Assembly: GCA_034331105.1 (NCBI GenBank)
Contig: JAXQGB010000015.1
Coordinates: 313,126 to 377,125, forward strand
Origin: Caenicola sp034331105
GTDB lineage: Bacteria > Synergistota > Synergistia > Synergistales > Synergistaceae
Direction of reading: 5' to 3'
DNA: 64,000 nt
Part shown: positions 15,217 to 24,235 of the stretch, piece after piece
Layout of the letters: every line of letters begins with the position of its first letter
Position numbering within the stretch: the first letter of the stretch is position 1
Translations under genes and position numbers: made by a program
The notes under the pieces: generated by a model
Told to the model about the DNA's origin: nothing
Seen by the model: the letters and a program-made list of their open reading frames with translations, nothing else
Database searches by the model: none

Positions 15217-16494
15217 CTACCTGCCGTTTAGCATAAAAACAGTTCTATACAACACGCCAAATGCAATGCGCATCGCATTCTCGTCAAAATCAAAATGGTC
15301 GTTATGGTGCCCGGCTTTTGTATCAGCGCCTATGCCTATGTAGGTAGCCTTTCCGCCGTTGTCCTGGACTTTTTTCATCATCCAGCAGGCGTCATCGCTT
15401 CCTGCCATTGGCTGTATCAGGTCGGTGCTGTTTACTCCGCAGACAGAAGCGGCAGCCTCCATTACGATTTTTGCAAAATCCCGGTCACTGCTCGCGCTTA
15501 TAGCTTCCCCGCATTTCTGCGTTGTGAGTTTGACATCGTACATTTCCGCGGCACCGTGGAGTATTCTCATAACTGCCCGGTAAATGTATACTGCCGCATC
15601 TTCTGTGGCACCCCTTGTCTCAATTTTCATGTGTGCTTTCGGGGGGACGACGTTTCTTCCGTCTCCGGCATTAAGCACCCCTACATTGGTACGAGTCAGC
15701 CCGTCCGGAGAGGGAGCAATGCCATGGATGCTGAGTGCTGCCGAGGCGGCAGCAAGAAGTGCGTTTTTGCCTTTTTGCGGTTCTGCTCCTGCATGGGCTC
15801 CCACGCCCTTATAGTCCGCGTCAATTTTTGTAGAATAGAGAAACCCATCAGTTCCTCCAAAAACTGTTCCCGTTGGATTGCCGAGCCCAAGATGGAGGGT
15901 AAGGAAGTAGTCTACGTCATCAACTGCTCCGGACTTTACAAAAGCATATCCGCCTCTGGCACCTTCCTCCGCAGGCTGGAATATGAAGCGAACTTTGCCT
16001 TTCAGCGAAGACCTCTCAGAAAAGAGCTCTTCCGCAAGTGTCATTCCAACAGCTGTGTGGCCGTCGTGAGCGCAGGCGTGCATACAGTTGGGGTTAACTG
16101 AATTGAAACCAAGCTGCCTCGGCAAGTGTGTAGATCCTTCTGTTTCAGTGGTATCTACACAGTCAATGTCAAACCTTATTGCGGTTACCGGTCCCGGCCT
16201 GCCCGTTTCTATTTCTGCTGTCAGGCCTGTCAGCCCCTTCATCTTTTCTATCATCTCCGGAGATGCACCCTGGCTTACAGCTCTTCCTATCTGAGCTTCT
16301 ATGTCAGCGTTGCGGCCCAGGACGTGCTCCATTTCAACAAATTCTCCGGCAAACCGGATGTCCATTCCGACATCTGTCAGTGTCTCTGCTATTTTCGATG
16401 TTGTCCTGAACTCGGCCCAGCCGGTCTCAGGATACCTGTGGAAATCACGGCGCCTTTCCACCATTTTGTTAAAGACTTTTTCATCAGAGTACAT
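15217..16494 (-). CDS. M20 family amidohydrolase, AbgA-like (p-aminobenzoyl-glutamate hydrolase subunit A type)
   Basis: A 425-residue metallopeptidase of the M20D/amidohydrolase group. Metal-site segments are CAHDGHT (Cys/His ligands) and FQPAEEGARGG (catalytic Glu pair), with a late AGHHNDHFDFDE His ligand. The overall pattern (RRDFHRYPETGWAEFRT, TGRPGPVTAIRFDID, DVDYFLTLHLG, GRNVVPPKAHMKIETRG) follows E. coli AbgA closely. AbgA pairs with AbgB to split p-aminobenzoyl-glutamate. No abgB or abgT partner is present here, so the substrate could be another N-acyl amino acid. It begins at ATG 16494, 40 bp downstream of lysA in the same direction. Its stop faces the repeat element. Confidence 0.85.
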   Translation of the reverse strand: MYSDEKVFNKMVERRRDFHRYPETGWAEFRTTSKIAETLTDVGMDIRFAGEFVEMEHVLGRNADIEAQIGRAVSQGASPEMIEKMKGLTGLTAEIETGRPGPVTAIRFDIDCVDTTETEGSTHLPRQLGFNSVNPNCMHACAHDGHTAVGMTLAEELFSERSSLKGKVRFIFQPAEEGARGGYAFVKSGAVDDVDYFLTLHLGLGNPTGTVFGGTDGFLYSTKIDADYKGVGAHAGAEPQKGKNALLAAASAALSIHGIAPSPDGLTRTNVGVLNAGDGRNVVPPKAHMKIETRGATEDAAVYIYRAVMRILHGAAEMYDVKLTTQKCGEAISASSDRDFAKIVMEAAASVCGVNSTDLIQPMAGSDDACWMMKKVQDNGGKATYIGIGADTKAGHHNDHFDFDENAMRIAFGVLYRTVFMLNGR

Positions 16495-16534
16495 CCGGAA
16501 ACCTCCTAAAGATGGTGGCGCATTGTCAATAATG

Positions 16535-17743
16535 CTAAAAATTATTCATCAGGCTTTCAATTGTATCCGCCTTCCTAATAAGCCTGACGGATCCGTCCTC
16601 GGCCATAAGGACTTCTGCAGGACGAAGCCTGCAGTTATAGTTTGAAGCCATCGAATAACCATAAGCCCCGGCATTCTTTACGGCAATTATGTCGCCCTCT
16701 GAAACAGGTCCGATATTTCTGTCCATAGCCAGTATGTCTCCGCTTTCACATATATTTCCGACAATAGTTGCATTGTTTATGTCGTTGACCGCTTTTTTGT
16801 CTGAGAGAACTTCAATTTCATGATATGAATCATAGAGCACATGTCTCATCATTACATTGAAACCAATGTCAGTGCCGACGTAATATTTTGCGTAATTCTT
16901 TTTTACGGCATGTACGGTCCCCAGAAGAAGTCCGCATTCAGCTGATATATACCTGCCTGGTTCGCATTTAAAATGAACATCTTTGTTGTCGTATTTTTCA
17001 AGGAAAAGATCTATAGTCTCAAAAAGCCTTTCAGACAGTTCATTGAGGTCGAGCCTTTTTTCTCCCGGTTTGTAGGGAACTCCGAAACCTCCCCCAAAAT
17101 CAATGAATTCCAGCCCCGGGAAATTTTCGGATATCAGGCATAAAAGTGAGTTTGCCGCGTTAACATATGGCTCAGCATCCAGGAACAGAGATCCTATGTG
17201 CTGGTTTATCCCGACGAGCTTAAGGTCATATTTTTCAATGATTTTTTTTACTTCCGGGTAAAATTCAGACTGGATACCAAACTTAGTCTTATGCCCTGCT
17301 GTTATTACTTTTTCACAGTGTCCCGCTCCCATGCCCGGGTTGAACCTTACAGCGACCTTTCCTCCCGGATCGATCTGGCCGAACTGATCAAGCTGGGATA
17401 GTGAATCGACACTTACAAGTATCCCTCTTTCTATACAGTAACTCATTTCTTCACATGAGACGTTGTTGCCTATGTAAAAGATCTCTTCGGGAGCAAAGCC
17501 GGCGTTCTGCAGCACAAAGATCTCTCCGGGTGACATCGCATCGGCACCCAGCCCCTCTTCGTGAATGATCTTCAGTAAAGAGAGGTTCGTGTTGGCCTTA
17601 GCGGAAAAACTCGGTTTTATCCTTCCGTGAAAGCCATCGAGCAGGTCACGGCACCTTTGTCTAAGGATGCTCTCGCTGTAAACGTAGAGAGGACTTCCAT
17701 ATCTTTTCAGCAGTCCCTGTGCTTTATCAAATTTTACAAACAA
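16535..17743 (-). CDS. lysA: Diaminopimelate decarboxylase LysA
   Basis: A 402-residue alanine-racemase-fold PLP enzyme making L-lysine from meso-diaminopimelate. The PLP lysine lies in FSAKANTNLSLL, a substrate/PLP segment is FIDFGGGFGVPY, and the active-site Cys region CESGD is followed by AGAYGYSMAS. I prefer TTG 17743, with GGGAG eight bases upstream, over GTG 17752. The first 17 nt overlap the end of the malic enzyme gene, indicating translational coupling. An abgA-like gene follows 40 bp downstream. Confidence 0.94.
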   Translation of the reverse strand: MFVKFDKAQGLLKRYGSPLYVYSESILRQRCRDLLDGFHGRIKPSFSAKANTNLSLLKIIHEEGLGADAMSPGEIFVLQNAGFAPEEIFYIGNNVSCEEMSYCIERGILVSVDSLSQLDQFGQIDPGGKVAVRFNPGMGAGHCEKVITAGHKTKFGIQSEFYPEVKKIIEKYDLKLVGINQHIGSLFLDAEPYVNAANSLLCLISENFPGLEFIDFGGGFGVPYKPGEKRLDLNELSERLFETIDLFLEKYDNKDVHFKCEPGRYISAECGLLLGTVHAVKKNYAKYYVGTDIGFNVMMRHVLYDSYHEIEVLSDKKAVNDINNATIVGNICESGDILAMDRNIGPVSEGDIIAVKNAGAYGYSMASNYNCRLRPAEVLMAEDGSVRLIRKADTIESLMNNF

Positions 17744-18944
17744 ACTTATCACTCCCGTTTAAGTTTATCCTGGCAACTCCTGTCCTCAGTGCGGCTTTGG
17801 CAACAGCTTCAGCAACTGCGGGCACTACTCTTGGATCAAGAGCAGATGGGATTATGTAGTTTTTTGAAAGTTCTTCATCGCTTACAAGTTCTGCAAGGGC
17901 TGATGATGCTGCAAGTTTCATCTCTTCATTGATCCTTCTCGCCCTGACATCCAACGCTCCTCTGAATATCCCGGGGAATCCAAGACAGTTGTTGACCTGG
18001 TTTGGAAAGTCGCTCCTTCCTGTAGCAACTACAGCGGCTCCTGCCGCCAGCGCTTCTTCAGGGAATATTTCAGGTGTAGGATTTGCCATAGCAAATATTA
18101 CCGGATCCTTTGCCATTCTTCTGACCATATCCTGGGTCAGCAGCCCCGGCCTTGAAACTCCGAGAAATGCGTCTGCGCCCTCTATGACTTCAGCCAGAGG
18201 ACCCTTTGCGCCTGTTGGATTTGTAATGGCGGCAAGCTCCTCCTGTGCTCCGGTCATGCCTTTGGTATAACCTGAGCAAAGAGCACCATGAATATCACAC
18301 ACTATTACGTCGACTGCTCCCGCTGAGAGGAAATACCTTGCAATTGAGCTTCCTGCGGCTCCGGCTCCGTTTATGACGAGCCTGGCTCCCTCTATGGTCC
18401 GGCCGGTAAGTTTTAGAGCGTTTTTATAAGCAGCCAGTGCGATCACGGCTGTCCCGTGCTGATCGTCATGAAATACCGGGATATCAAGCTTTTCCTGGAG
18501 CTTCCTTTCAATTTCAAAGCACCGTGGAGCAGAGATATCCTCGAGATTTATCCCTCCGAACGAAACAGCGATCTTTGAGACTGTATCAACGAAATCATCC
18601 ACATCTTTCGTACTCACGGCTAGCGGTATTGAGTCGATCCCTGCAAACCTTTTAAAAAGACAGCTTTTGCCTTCCATTACAGGCATTGAAGCCGCGGGAC
18701 CAATGTCTCCCAGCCCAAGCACCGCTGTGCCGTCTGTTATCACGGCTACCAGGTTATTTTTTATTGTCAGGTCCCAGAGGGCATCAGGGTCGTTTTCTAT
18801 CTTCCTGCATGGTTCTGCAACTCCCGGCGTGTAGACCAGTGCGAGGTCTTCCATGGTATCGATGGGGCCACGGCATTCAATGTTCAGTTTTCCTTTGAGT
18901 TTTTTATGCATTTCAAGCGATCTTTCAAAGATGTCGTTTACCAA
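17727..18944 (-). CDS. Malic enzyme (NAD(P)-dependent oxaloacetate-decarboxylating)
   Basis: A 405-residue bacterial malic enzyme without the phosphotransacetylase extension seen in MaeB. Landmarks are VYTPGVAEPC near the N-terminus (the substrate-site Tyr), HDDQHGTAVIALAA (metal ligands) and the nucleotide loop VINGAGAAGSSIA. It oxidatively decarboxylates malate to pyruvate. The coenzyme cannot be decided from sequence alone. TTG 18944 with GAGGAG eight bases upstream is preferred to the in-frame GTG at 18953. It heads a lysA-abgA-like unit and overlaps lysA by 17 nt. Confidence 0.92.
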   Translation of the reverse strand: MVNDIFERSLEMHKKLKGKLNIECRGPIDTMEDLALVYTPGVAEPCRKIENDPDALWDLTIKNNLVAVITDGTAVLGLGDIGPAASMPVMEGKSCLFKRFAGIDSIPLAVSTKDVDDFVDTVSKIAVSFGGINLEDISAPRCFEIERKLQEKLDIPVFHDDQHGTAVIALAAYKNALKLTGRTIEGARLVINGAGAAGSSIARYFLSAGAVDVIVCDIHGALCSGYTKGMTGAQEELAAITNPTGAKGPLAEVIEGADAFLGVSRPGLLTQDMVRRMAKDPVIFAMANPTPEIFPEEALAAGAAVVATGRSDFPNQVNNCLGFPGIFRGALDVRARRINEEMKLAASSALAELVSDEELSKNYIIPSALDPRVVPAVAEAVAKAALRTGVARINLNGSDKFVCKI

Positions 18945-19087
18945 TATCAGCACTCCTCAGTTGTGTGAATGTTGTTTTCTTTGTCGGACTTGTTCGGGTG
19001 ATCATACCCTATTTCTTAATATTACTACTTCAGCAGGCAAGATGCTATCATAATGACCTACACTATGAATAAAAGGAGCTGATCCTC

Positions 19088-19618
19088 TTGGATAAAAAAA
19101 CAATGCTTGAAAAGGCGGCCCATTTTCATGGACACACATGCGGAGGACTGCTGATAGGTGTATCAGCCGCTCACTACGCGATGGAACTTCTGGAAACAGA
19201 AGGATCGTCAAAGGATGAGGAGATCGTATGTGTCGCTGAAAATGATTCATGCAGCGTGGACGCTATACAGTCCATCCTGGGGTGCAGCGCAGGCAAGGGC
19301 AATCTTATTTTCCGAATGAGAGGCAAACAGGCCTTTTCATTTTTCAACAGACAGACAGGAAAAAACTTTCGTCTCGTACTGAAGGATCTGGATTTCAGTA
19401 CCCCGGAAGAAAAGATAAACTTCATGCTTAATTCCGAGGGAGAAGAGATCTTTGATGTCAAAGAAGCTCCGTTTGATCTCCCGCCAAAAGCCCGTATATA
19501 CATATCTAAAAAATGCACCCTTTGTGGTGAGCTTACTGCGGAACCCTGGCTCAGGATCCAATGCGGCAAAGAGGTCTGTCTCGACTGCTTCCAAAAAAAT
19601 GATACGCTTATAAGGTAA
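19088..19618 (+). CDS. FmdE family zinc-ribbon protein
   Basis: A 176-residue protein. The N-terminal FmdE domain is marked by FHGHTCGGLLIGVSAA and a second conserved Cys region NDSCSVDAIQSILGCSAGKGN. The C-terminal 40 residues carry a C4 zinc finger (CTLCGE ... CGKEVCLDCF). FmdE is named for a gene of methanogen formylmethanofuran dehydrogenase operons. In non-methanogens its role is not established, but Mo/W enzyme maturation or metal handling is often inferred. The start is TTG 19088 after AAAGGAG at nine-base spacing. It is monocistronic and convergent with asd. No Mo enzyme gene is in the window. Confidence 0.82.
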   Translation: MDKKTMLEKAAHFHGHTCGGLLIGVSAAHYAMELLETEGSSKDEEIVCVAENDSCSVDAIQSILGCSAGKGNLIFRMRGKQAFSFFNRQTGKNFRLVLKDLDFSTPEEKINFMLNSEGEEIFDVKEAPFDLPPKARIYISKKCTLCGELTAEPWLRIQCGKEVCLDCFQKNDTLIR

Positions 19619-19627
19619 AAAAACAAA

Positions 19628-19665
19628 GAGAGGCCCTTCTTTTTTATAAAAGTCAGGGGCCTCTC
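19628..19665. terminator. Bidirectional terminator between the FmdE-like gene and asd
   Basis: GAGAGGCCC (19628-19636) pairs with GGGCCTCTC (19657-19665), and an inner CTTTT/AAAAG pairing extends the stem. It lies 10 bp after one stop codon and 34 bp from the other in a convergent gap. Confidence 0.8.
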
Positions 19666-19698
19666 ACTCTTTCGATCTGCTTCAGCTGTTGATATGTC

Positions 19699-20700
19699 TT
19701 ACAGTAACTCTGCTATCTGTACTGCGTTAAGAGCCGCGCCTTTACGAAGATTATCAGATACGACCCACATTGAGATCGCTTTTTCCAACCCCGTGTCTTT
19801 CCTTATTCTGCCGACATAGACCGCGTCTTTACCCGCTCCTGTTATCGGCATCGGATAGACCGCATTTTTGGGATCGTCCAAAACAACTACGCCCGCAGCG
19901 TTACGAAGGATCTCCTTTGCCTTTTCCGGGGCAAGTTCCATTTCGAACTGGGCAGTCACGCTCTCTCCGTGGCAACGGAATATCGGCACCCGCACTGTGA
20001 TGCCGCTCACCATGAGTTCCGGAAGATGCATTATCTTCCGCGATTCATTTACCATCTTCCATTCCTCTTCAGATATGCCTTCATCATCAAAGACGCCTAT
20101 GTGAGGGAGAAGGTTGAATGCTATCTGGTGAGGATAGACGCCTCCGTCGGGGATCTCTTTTCCGGCGAGAAGAGCTTCTGCTTCATTTTTGAGTGTCTCG
20201 ACCGCTTTTATTCCTGTACCTGCAACAGACTGGTATGTGCTTATGTTTACATACCTGAGTCCGGCTTCTTTATGAAGGGGCCATAGCGCCACTACTGCCT
20301 GGATGGTCGAACAGTTCGGGTTTGCTATTATACCTTTGTGTCCGACGGCATCATCTGGATTTATCTCGGGAACGACCAGCGGGACATCGGGGTCCATTCT
20401 CCATGCAGAGCTGTTGTCGATGACCACTGCACCTGAGTCAACAGCAACAGGAGCCCATTTTCTGGAGGTCGATCCTCCTGCTGAGAAGAGAGCAATGTCG
20501 ATATTTTTAAAAGACTCTTCAGATACTGCTTCGACAGTAATTTCTTCTCCTCTGAAGACGATCTTGCTTCCTGCAGACCTTGGCGATGCGATAGGTATGA
20601 GTTTTGAGACAGGATAATCCCTCTGTTCAAGAGTCTTGATCATCTCCCTGCCCACGAGTCCGGTTGCCCCCAGGACAGCTACCGATCTGATCCTGTCCAT
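19699..20700 (-). CDS. asd: Aspartate-semialdehyde dehydrogenase
   Basis: A 333-residue enzyme that reduces aspartyl phosphate to aspartate semialdehyde with NADPH, the branch point to lysine, threonine and methionine. It has the dinucleotide loop VLGATGLVGREM at the N-terminus, the catalytic Cys in ANPNCSTIQ and the active-site segment RVPIFRCHGESV. Length is typical for the short ASADH group. It is the last gene of the thr operon. Its ATG overlaps the lysC stop as TAATG. Confidence 0.96.
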   Translation of the reverse strand: MDRIRSVAVLGATGLVGREMIKTLEQRDYPVSKLIPIASPRSAGSKIVFRGEEITVEAVSEESFKNIDIALFSAGGSTSRKWAPVAVDSGAVVIDNSSAWRMDPDVPLVVPEINPDDAVGHKGIIANPNCSTIQAVVALWPLHKEAGLRYVNISTYQSVAGTGIKAVETLKNEAEALLAGKEIPDGGVYPHQIAFNLLPHIGVFDDEGISEEEWKMVNESRKIMHLPELMVSGITVRVPIFRCHGESVTAQFEMELAPEKAKEILRNAAGVVVLDDPKNAVYPMPITGAGKDAVYVGRIRKDTGLEKAISMWVVSDNLRKGAALNAVQIAELL

Positions 20701-21932
20701 TAAAAAGAAGCCTCCTCAATAAATTGTTCATGGAGCGCCTTAACGGCATCTTCCGCCCTGTTTGAACCGACTATGCAGGTAAGTGCAAGTGCCGTTGAAG
20801 CTATCATTTCAATATTTATCCCCTCTTCTGCCAGAACAGTGAACATCTTTGAGGGTATCTCGGGATGGTTGGCAATACCGGCACCTACTATCGTTACTCT
20901 TGCAATTTCTGTATCAAAAGAAACTCCCTGAGCTTCTATCTCCCTGCATATTTGACGTGAGACCTGGATGGCTGTTTCTAAATTTGCTTTTTTGACGAGA
21001 AAACCTATATCGTTTACTCCGCCTCTCATGTTGTTCTGGATTATCATTTCAGCGCCGACACCATTTTCCGCCAGGCTGCTGAAAAGTCGTGCAGCGACGC
21101 CGGGGATATCAGGAACTCCCAGCAAAACAACTTTTGCGACCTGTGAATCGTGGACAACTGCTTTTATTACAAGACCTTCTGTAACCGGATTACTCATCAC
21201 CCAAGTGCCCTCCTCTTCTGTAAAGCTGGAACCGACATAAAGCGGGATCTCATAGCGAGCGGCCATTTCTACACTGCGGGCCTGAAGAACGTTGGCTCCC
21301 TGGACTGCCATCTCCATACACTCTTCAAAGCCTATCCGTTCTATCTTCATGGGCTTATTCACCACGCGCGGGTCTCCTGACATTATTCCCTTAACATCTT
21401 TAAGCAGCTGACAGGATTCGGCTCCCAGCGCCCCTGCCAGCGCAACTGCAGAAAGGTCTGAGCCTCCCCTTCCCAGAGTTATAACATCGCCGGTATCTGT
21501 AATGGCCTGAAATCCTGTGATAACAGCAACGATCCCTTCGTTCAATGCTTTTTCAACGTTTTTGGGCTCAATGCTGTATATCCTGCCTTCCATGGGAAAA
21601 CCCTTGGCTTTTATCCCGGCCTGCAGGGCTGTAAAAGACTGTGCCGGAATACCGAATTTCTGTATGGCTAAAGCCAGCAACGCAACACTTTGCTGCTCAC
21701 CTGTCGCAAGCAGCTGATCCATCTCACGTCCGTTGCTGGTGTTCGCAACATCTTTGGCAAGAGCAAGAAGGTCATCTGTCATGTTGCCCATAGCTGAAAC
21801 TACAACTGCGACCCTATATCCGCTGTCACGAACTTTCTTTACGATCTGGGCGACATGCCTCATCCTTTCGGGGCCTGCAACTGACGAGCCTCCAAATTTT
21901 AAAACTGTAAGAGGAAGACCTGCATGATCCAT
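20700..21932 (-). CDS. lysC: Aspartate kinase
   Basis: A 410-residue monofunctional aspartokinase that phosphorylates aspartate. It has KFGGSSVAG at the nucleotide site (KFGGTS is the usual form), TLGRGGSDLSAVALA, and two C-terminal ACT domains starting around residue 270 (VVLLGVPDIPG and VTIVGAGIANHPEI). The ACT pair is the usual site of feedback control by lysine or threonine, and its place in a threonine operon makes threonine a reasonable guess. There is no fused homoserine dehydrogenase, and no separate one is in the window. It is coupled by TAATG overlaps to thrB upstream and asd downstream. Confidence 0.95.
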   Translation of the reverse strand: MDHAGLPLTVLKFGGSSVAGPERMRHVAQIVKKVRDSGYRVAVVVSAMGNMTDDLLALAKDVANTSNGREMDQLLATGEQQSVALLALAIQKFGIPAQSFTALQAGIKAKGFPMEGRIYSIEPKNVEKALNEGIVAVITGFQAITDTGDVITLGRGGSDLSAVALAGALGAESCQLLKDVKGIMSGDPRVVNKPMKIERIGFEECMEMAVQGANVLQARSVEMAARYEIPLYVGSSFTEEEGTWVMSNPVTEGLVIKAVVHDSQVAKVVLLGVPDIPGVAARLFSSLAENGVGAEMIIQNNMRGGVNDIGFLVKKANLETAIQVSRQICREIEAQGVSFDTEIARVTIVGAGIANHPEIPSKMFTVLAEEGINIEMIASTALALTCIVGSNRAEDAVKALHEQFIEEASF

Positions 21933-22894
21933 TAATTATTCCCCCATACCTTTTCAATAGCATCTTTCAGCCCCATGTCAACAGTGATCTGGGGTCCCTG
22001 AGCACTGCTGTCAAGAACAAAGAACTGCGATCTTACGCCATGTTCAGTAAATGTCTTGCACATTGTCTCGGCGACCCTTTGCGTAGGTCCGTTGACAAGA
22101 GCAATAACTGAAGGTCCTGAGCCGCTTATTGCGACACTCAGACATTCGGGCAGTTCACGTACCCTGGAAAAAATAACTTCTCCGCCCTTAAAGAGCTTGC
22201 TTCTGTACTGCTGGTGCAGCCTGTCGTCCATACCCCATTTGAGATAGTCCCATTTGCCTGTTGCCCAGGCTGCAGTAAGCAAAGCTGCTCTTCCCAGATT
22301 GAATACTGCGTCCTCAAACGGGACCTGTTTGGGAAGGGCTTTTCTTGCATCAGACGTTTTTACTCTTTCATCCGGAACTGCAACAACGCACAGCACCTCC
22401 GCAGGAAGAGCCGGGAGGCTAACATACCTCAGGTTTTCTCCATCCCAGCAGCTGACTACCATACCTCCCAGGAAACAGGGAGCAACGTTGTCGGGGTGAC
22501 CTTCGATCTGGGTCATCAGCTGCAGCAGGTCAGCTTCTCCTGCTTCATGGCCTGTCAGGTATTTTGCTATCAGAACACCTGCAACTACAGCTCCGGCAGA
22601 ACTGCCAAGTCCCCGGCAGAGGGGGATGATATTATGGCACCAGAGTGAAAATCCCGGACCTTTGACTCCCCATCTTTCACAGGCGACTTCGTAAGCCCTG
22701 ACAACAAGGTTCGCGGCCGGATCTGAAAGTTCTTTAGCTCCCTCTCCATGCGCTTCTATCTTGTATTGCTTTTCCGGCAACAGCTCAATTACCTTGAATA
22801 TGTTGTAAAGGGAAACCGCCATGCCTATAGTGTCAAAACCGGATCCCAGATTGGCGCTGGTAGCCGGGACTCTCAGTGTTATCAGAGGATTCAA
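21932..22894 (-). CDS. thrB: Homoserine kinase
   Basis: A 320-residue GHMP kinase that makes O-phosphohomoserine for threonine synthase. It carries the substrate-site segment ATSANLGSGFDTIG at the N-terminus, the ATP loop PLCRGLGSSAGAVVAG, and the C-terminal motif AISGSGPSVIAL. ATG 22894 overlaps the end of thrC by 4 nt (ATGA), and its stop overlaps the lysC start. This gives a fully overlapped four-gene operon. Confidence 0.96.
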   Translation of the reverse strand: MNPLITLRVPATSANLGSGFDTIGMAVSLYNIFKVIELLPEKQYKIEAHGEGAKELSDPAANLVVRAYEVACERWGVKGPGFSLWCHNIIPLCRGLGSSAGAVVAGVLIAKYLTGHEAGEADLLQLMTQIEGHPDNVAPCFLGGMVVSCWDGENLRYVSLPALPAEVLCVVAVPDERVKTSDARKALPKQVPFEDAVFNLGRAALLTAAWATGKWDYLKWGMDDRLHQQYRSKLFKGGEVIFSRVRELPECLSVAISGSGPSVIALVNGPTQRVAETMCKTFTEHGVRSQFFVLDSSAQGPQITVDMGLKDAIEKVWGNN

Positions 22895-23931
22895 CCTTTC
22901 ATCACCTCCAGAAGTTCTGCAAGCGTGTCGCCTATCTCTATTGGCCTCCCAACCTGCGACATGGCTGTATCCGGATCTTTGAGGCCATTGCCTGTAAGCA
23001 CCATTACTACTCTGATGCCCTTTGGGAGCCGTCCGAGTTTTTTAAGTTTTACAAGTCCTGCCAGTGGGGCGCATGATGCGGGTTCTGCAAATATCCCGCC
23101 TTTCGATGAAAGGAAATACTGGGCAGAAAGGATCTCTTCATCTGTAACAGAGTTGAATTCTCCGCTTGATTCCTTTACTGCATCTTTGGCCAGATTAGCG
23201 CTTACCGGATTTCCGATACGGATAGCGGTAGCGATCGTCTCAGGTTCAGGACACGGCTTGCCTGTTACAAGAGGTGCAGCTCCCGCTGCCTGGAAGCCCA
23301 TCATTTTAGGCAGTGCCTTGATTTTTCCGATCTCCTCATACTGCCTGTAACCTGCCCAGTAAGCACTGATGTTGCCTGCATTGCCAACAGGTATGGCATG
23401 CCAGTCGGGAGCCGCTCCGAGATCCTCACAGACCTCCCAGGCGCCGCTCCTCTGACCCCACAGACGGTAGGGGTTTACCGAGTTGACTATGGCATAGCCT
23501 TTTTCTTCTGCAGCTTCCCTTGCCATTTCAAGCGCTCTGTCAAAATTCCCTTTTACTGCTATGACTTCGGCTCCATACATCAGCGCCTGTGCAAGTTTTC
23601 CAAGGGCAACTTTGCCTGCCGGCAGGAGCACATAACAGGGTATCTGGGCTGCGGCTGCGTATGCTGCCGCAGAGGCCGAAGTATTGCCGGTAGAAGCACA
23701 GACGAGGGCTTTTGCGCCGGATTCGAGTGCCTTCGCAACCGCCATGACCATCCCTCTGTCTTTGAATGAACCTGAGGGGTTGCAGCCCTCAAGTTTTCCC
23801 CAGAGATCTATCTCCAGTTCTTTGCTTATACCCTCAAGATATACCAACGGCGTGTTCCCTTCGCCCAATGTTATTTGCGGCGTTTTGTCAGTTACGGGAA
23901 GAAGGCTTGCGTATCTTTGGATAACTCCCAT
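22891..23931 (-). CDS. thrC: Threonine synthase
   Basis: A 346-residue PLP enzyme that converts O-phosphohomoserine to threonine. The PLP lysine lies in GSFKDRGMVMA, and the phosphate loop is VGNAGNISAYWAG. The compact length fits the short (fold II, plant/Bacillus-like) class. ATG 23931 has GGAGG eight bases upstream, and this Shine-Dalgarno sequence directly follows the T-box terminator. It is the first gene of the thrC-thrB-lysC-asd operon and therefore directly under T-box control. Confidence 0.96.
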   Translation of the reverse strand: MGVIQRYASLLPVTDKTPQITLGEGNTPLVYLEGISKELEIDLWGKLEGCNPSGSFKDRGMVMAVAKALESGAKALVCASTGNTSASAAAYAAAAQIPCYVLLPAGKVALGKLAQALMYGAEVIAVKGNFDRALEMAREAAEEKGYAIVNSVNPYRLWGQRSGAWEVCEDLGAAPDWHAIPVGNAGNISAYWAGYRQYEEIGKIKALPKMMGFQAAGAAPLVTGKPCPEPETIATAIRIGNPVSANLAKDAVKESSGEFNSVTDEEILSAQYFLSSKGGIFAEPASCAPLAGLVKLKKLGRLPKGIRVVMVLTGNGLKDPDTAMSQVGRPIEIGDTLAELLEVMKG

Positions 23932-23945
23932 CTCAGATCCCTCCT

Positions 23946-23988
23946 AAAAAAATAAATACCGCCCCTGTACTTTGACAGGAGGCGGTAT
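23946..23988 (-). terminator. T-box-controlled terminator
   Basis: On the minus strand ATACCGCC-T-CCTGT pairs with ACAGGGGCGGTAT around a CAAAGT loop, followed by ATTTATTTTTTT. It competes with the T-box antiterminator, which uses the preceding GAACCGCGG segment. Confidence 0.9.
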
Positions 23989-24229
23989 ATTCCGCGGTTC
24001 CACTCCACTTCGGCCAGGCCTGTAAAAGACTTGCCCTCATTCGCGCTGTACAGGGCGCACCCTGATGCCTTATCTGTTTAAACGCCAGCTTCGGCATCAG
24101 CTCAAGGGTGGTTTTCAAAGACAAGGCAACCGAGATCTTCCAGCGCCGGCAAAGCCGGGATCCCGTCTCTGAGATGCTTTTTTGTCCCTTACTATCCCTA
24201 TCATCGCTGTTCAATAATTAAGTTGATTG
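23946..24229 (-). promoter_or_regulatory. T-box leader, threonine type (specifier ACC)
   Basis: The leader of thrC contains the T-box sequence TGGAACCGCGG (24002-23992), a Stem I starting GCATC (24175-24171) closed by GATGC, a specifier loop GAAAACCACCC with ACC at 24112-24110 followed by the usual A, and a final terminator/antiterminator pair. In known T-boxes uncharged tRNA reads the specifier and its CCA end pairs with the T-box bulge, which stops the terminator from forming. ACC is a threonine codon, matching the threonine operon. The assignment of specifier bases is by eye. Confidence 0.93.
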
Positions 24230-24235
24230 TGAGCG

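Noticed and set aside
15295..16101. 268-codon open frame antisense to the amidohydrolase gene
   Set aside because: It lies opposite a well-conserved M20 enzyme, its protein is Cys/Ser-rich with no motif, and it has no ribosome-binding site.
17744..18944. Lysine riboswitch near lysA
   Set aside because: lysA overlaps the malic enzyme gene, leaving no leader.
19088..19618. Internal selenocysteine codon in the FmdE-like or other genes
   Set aside because: No in-frame TGA interrupting a recognisable family was found in the window.
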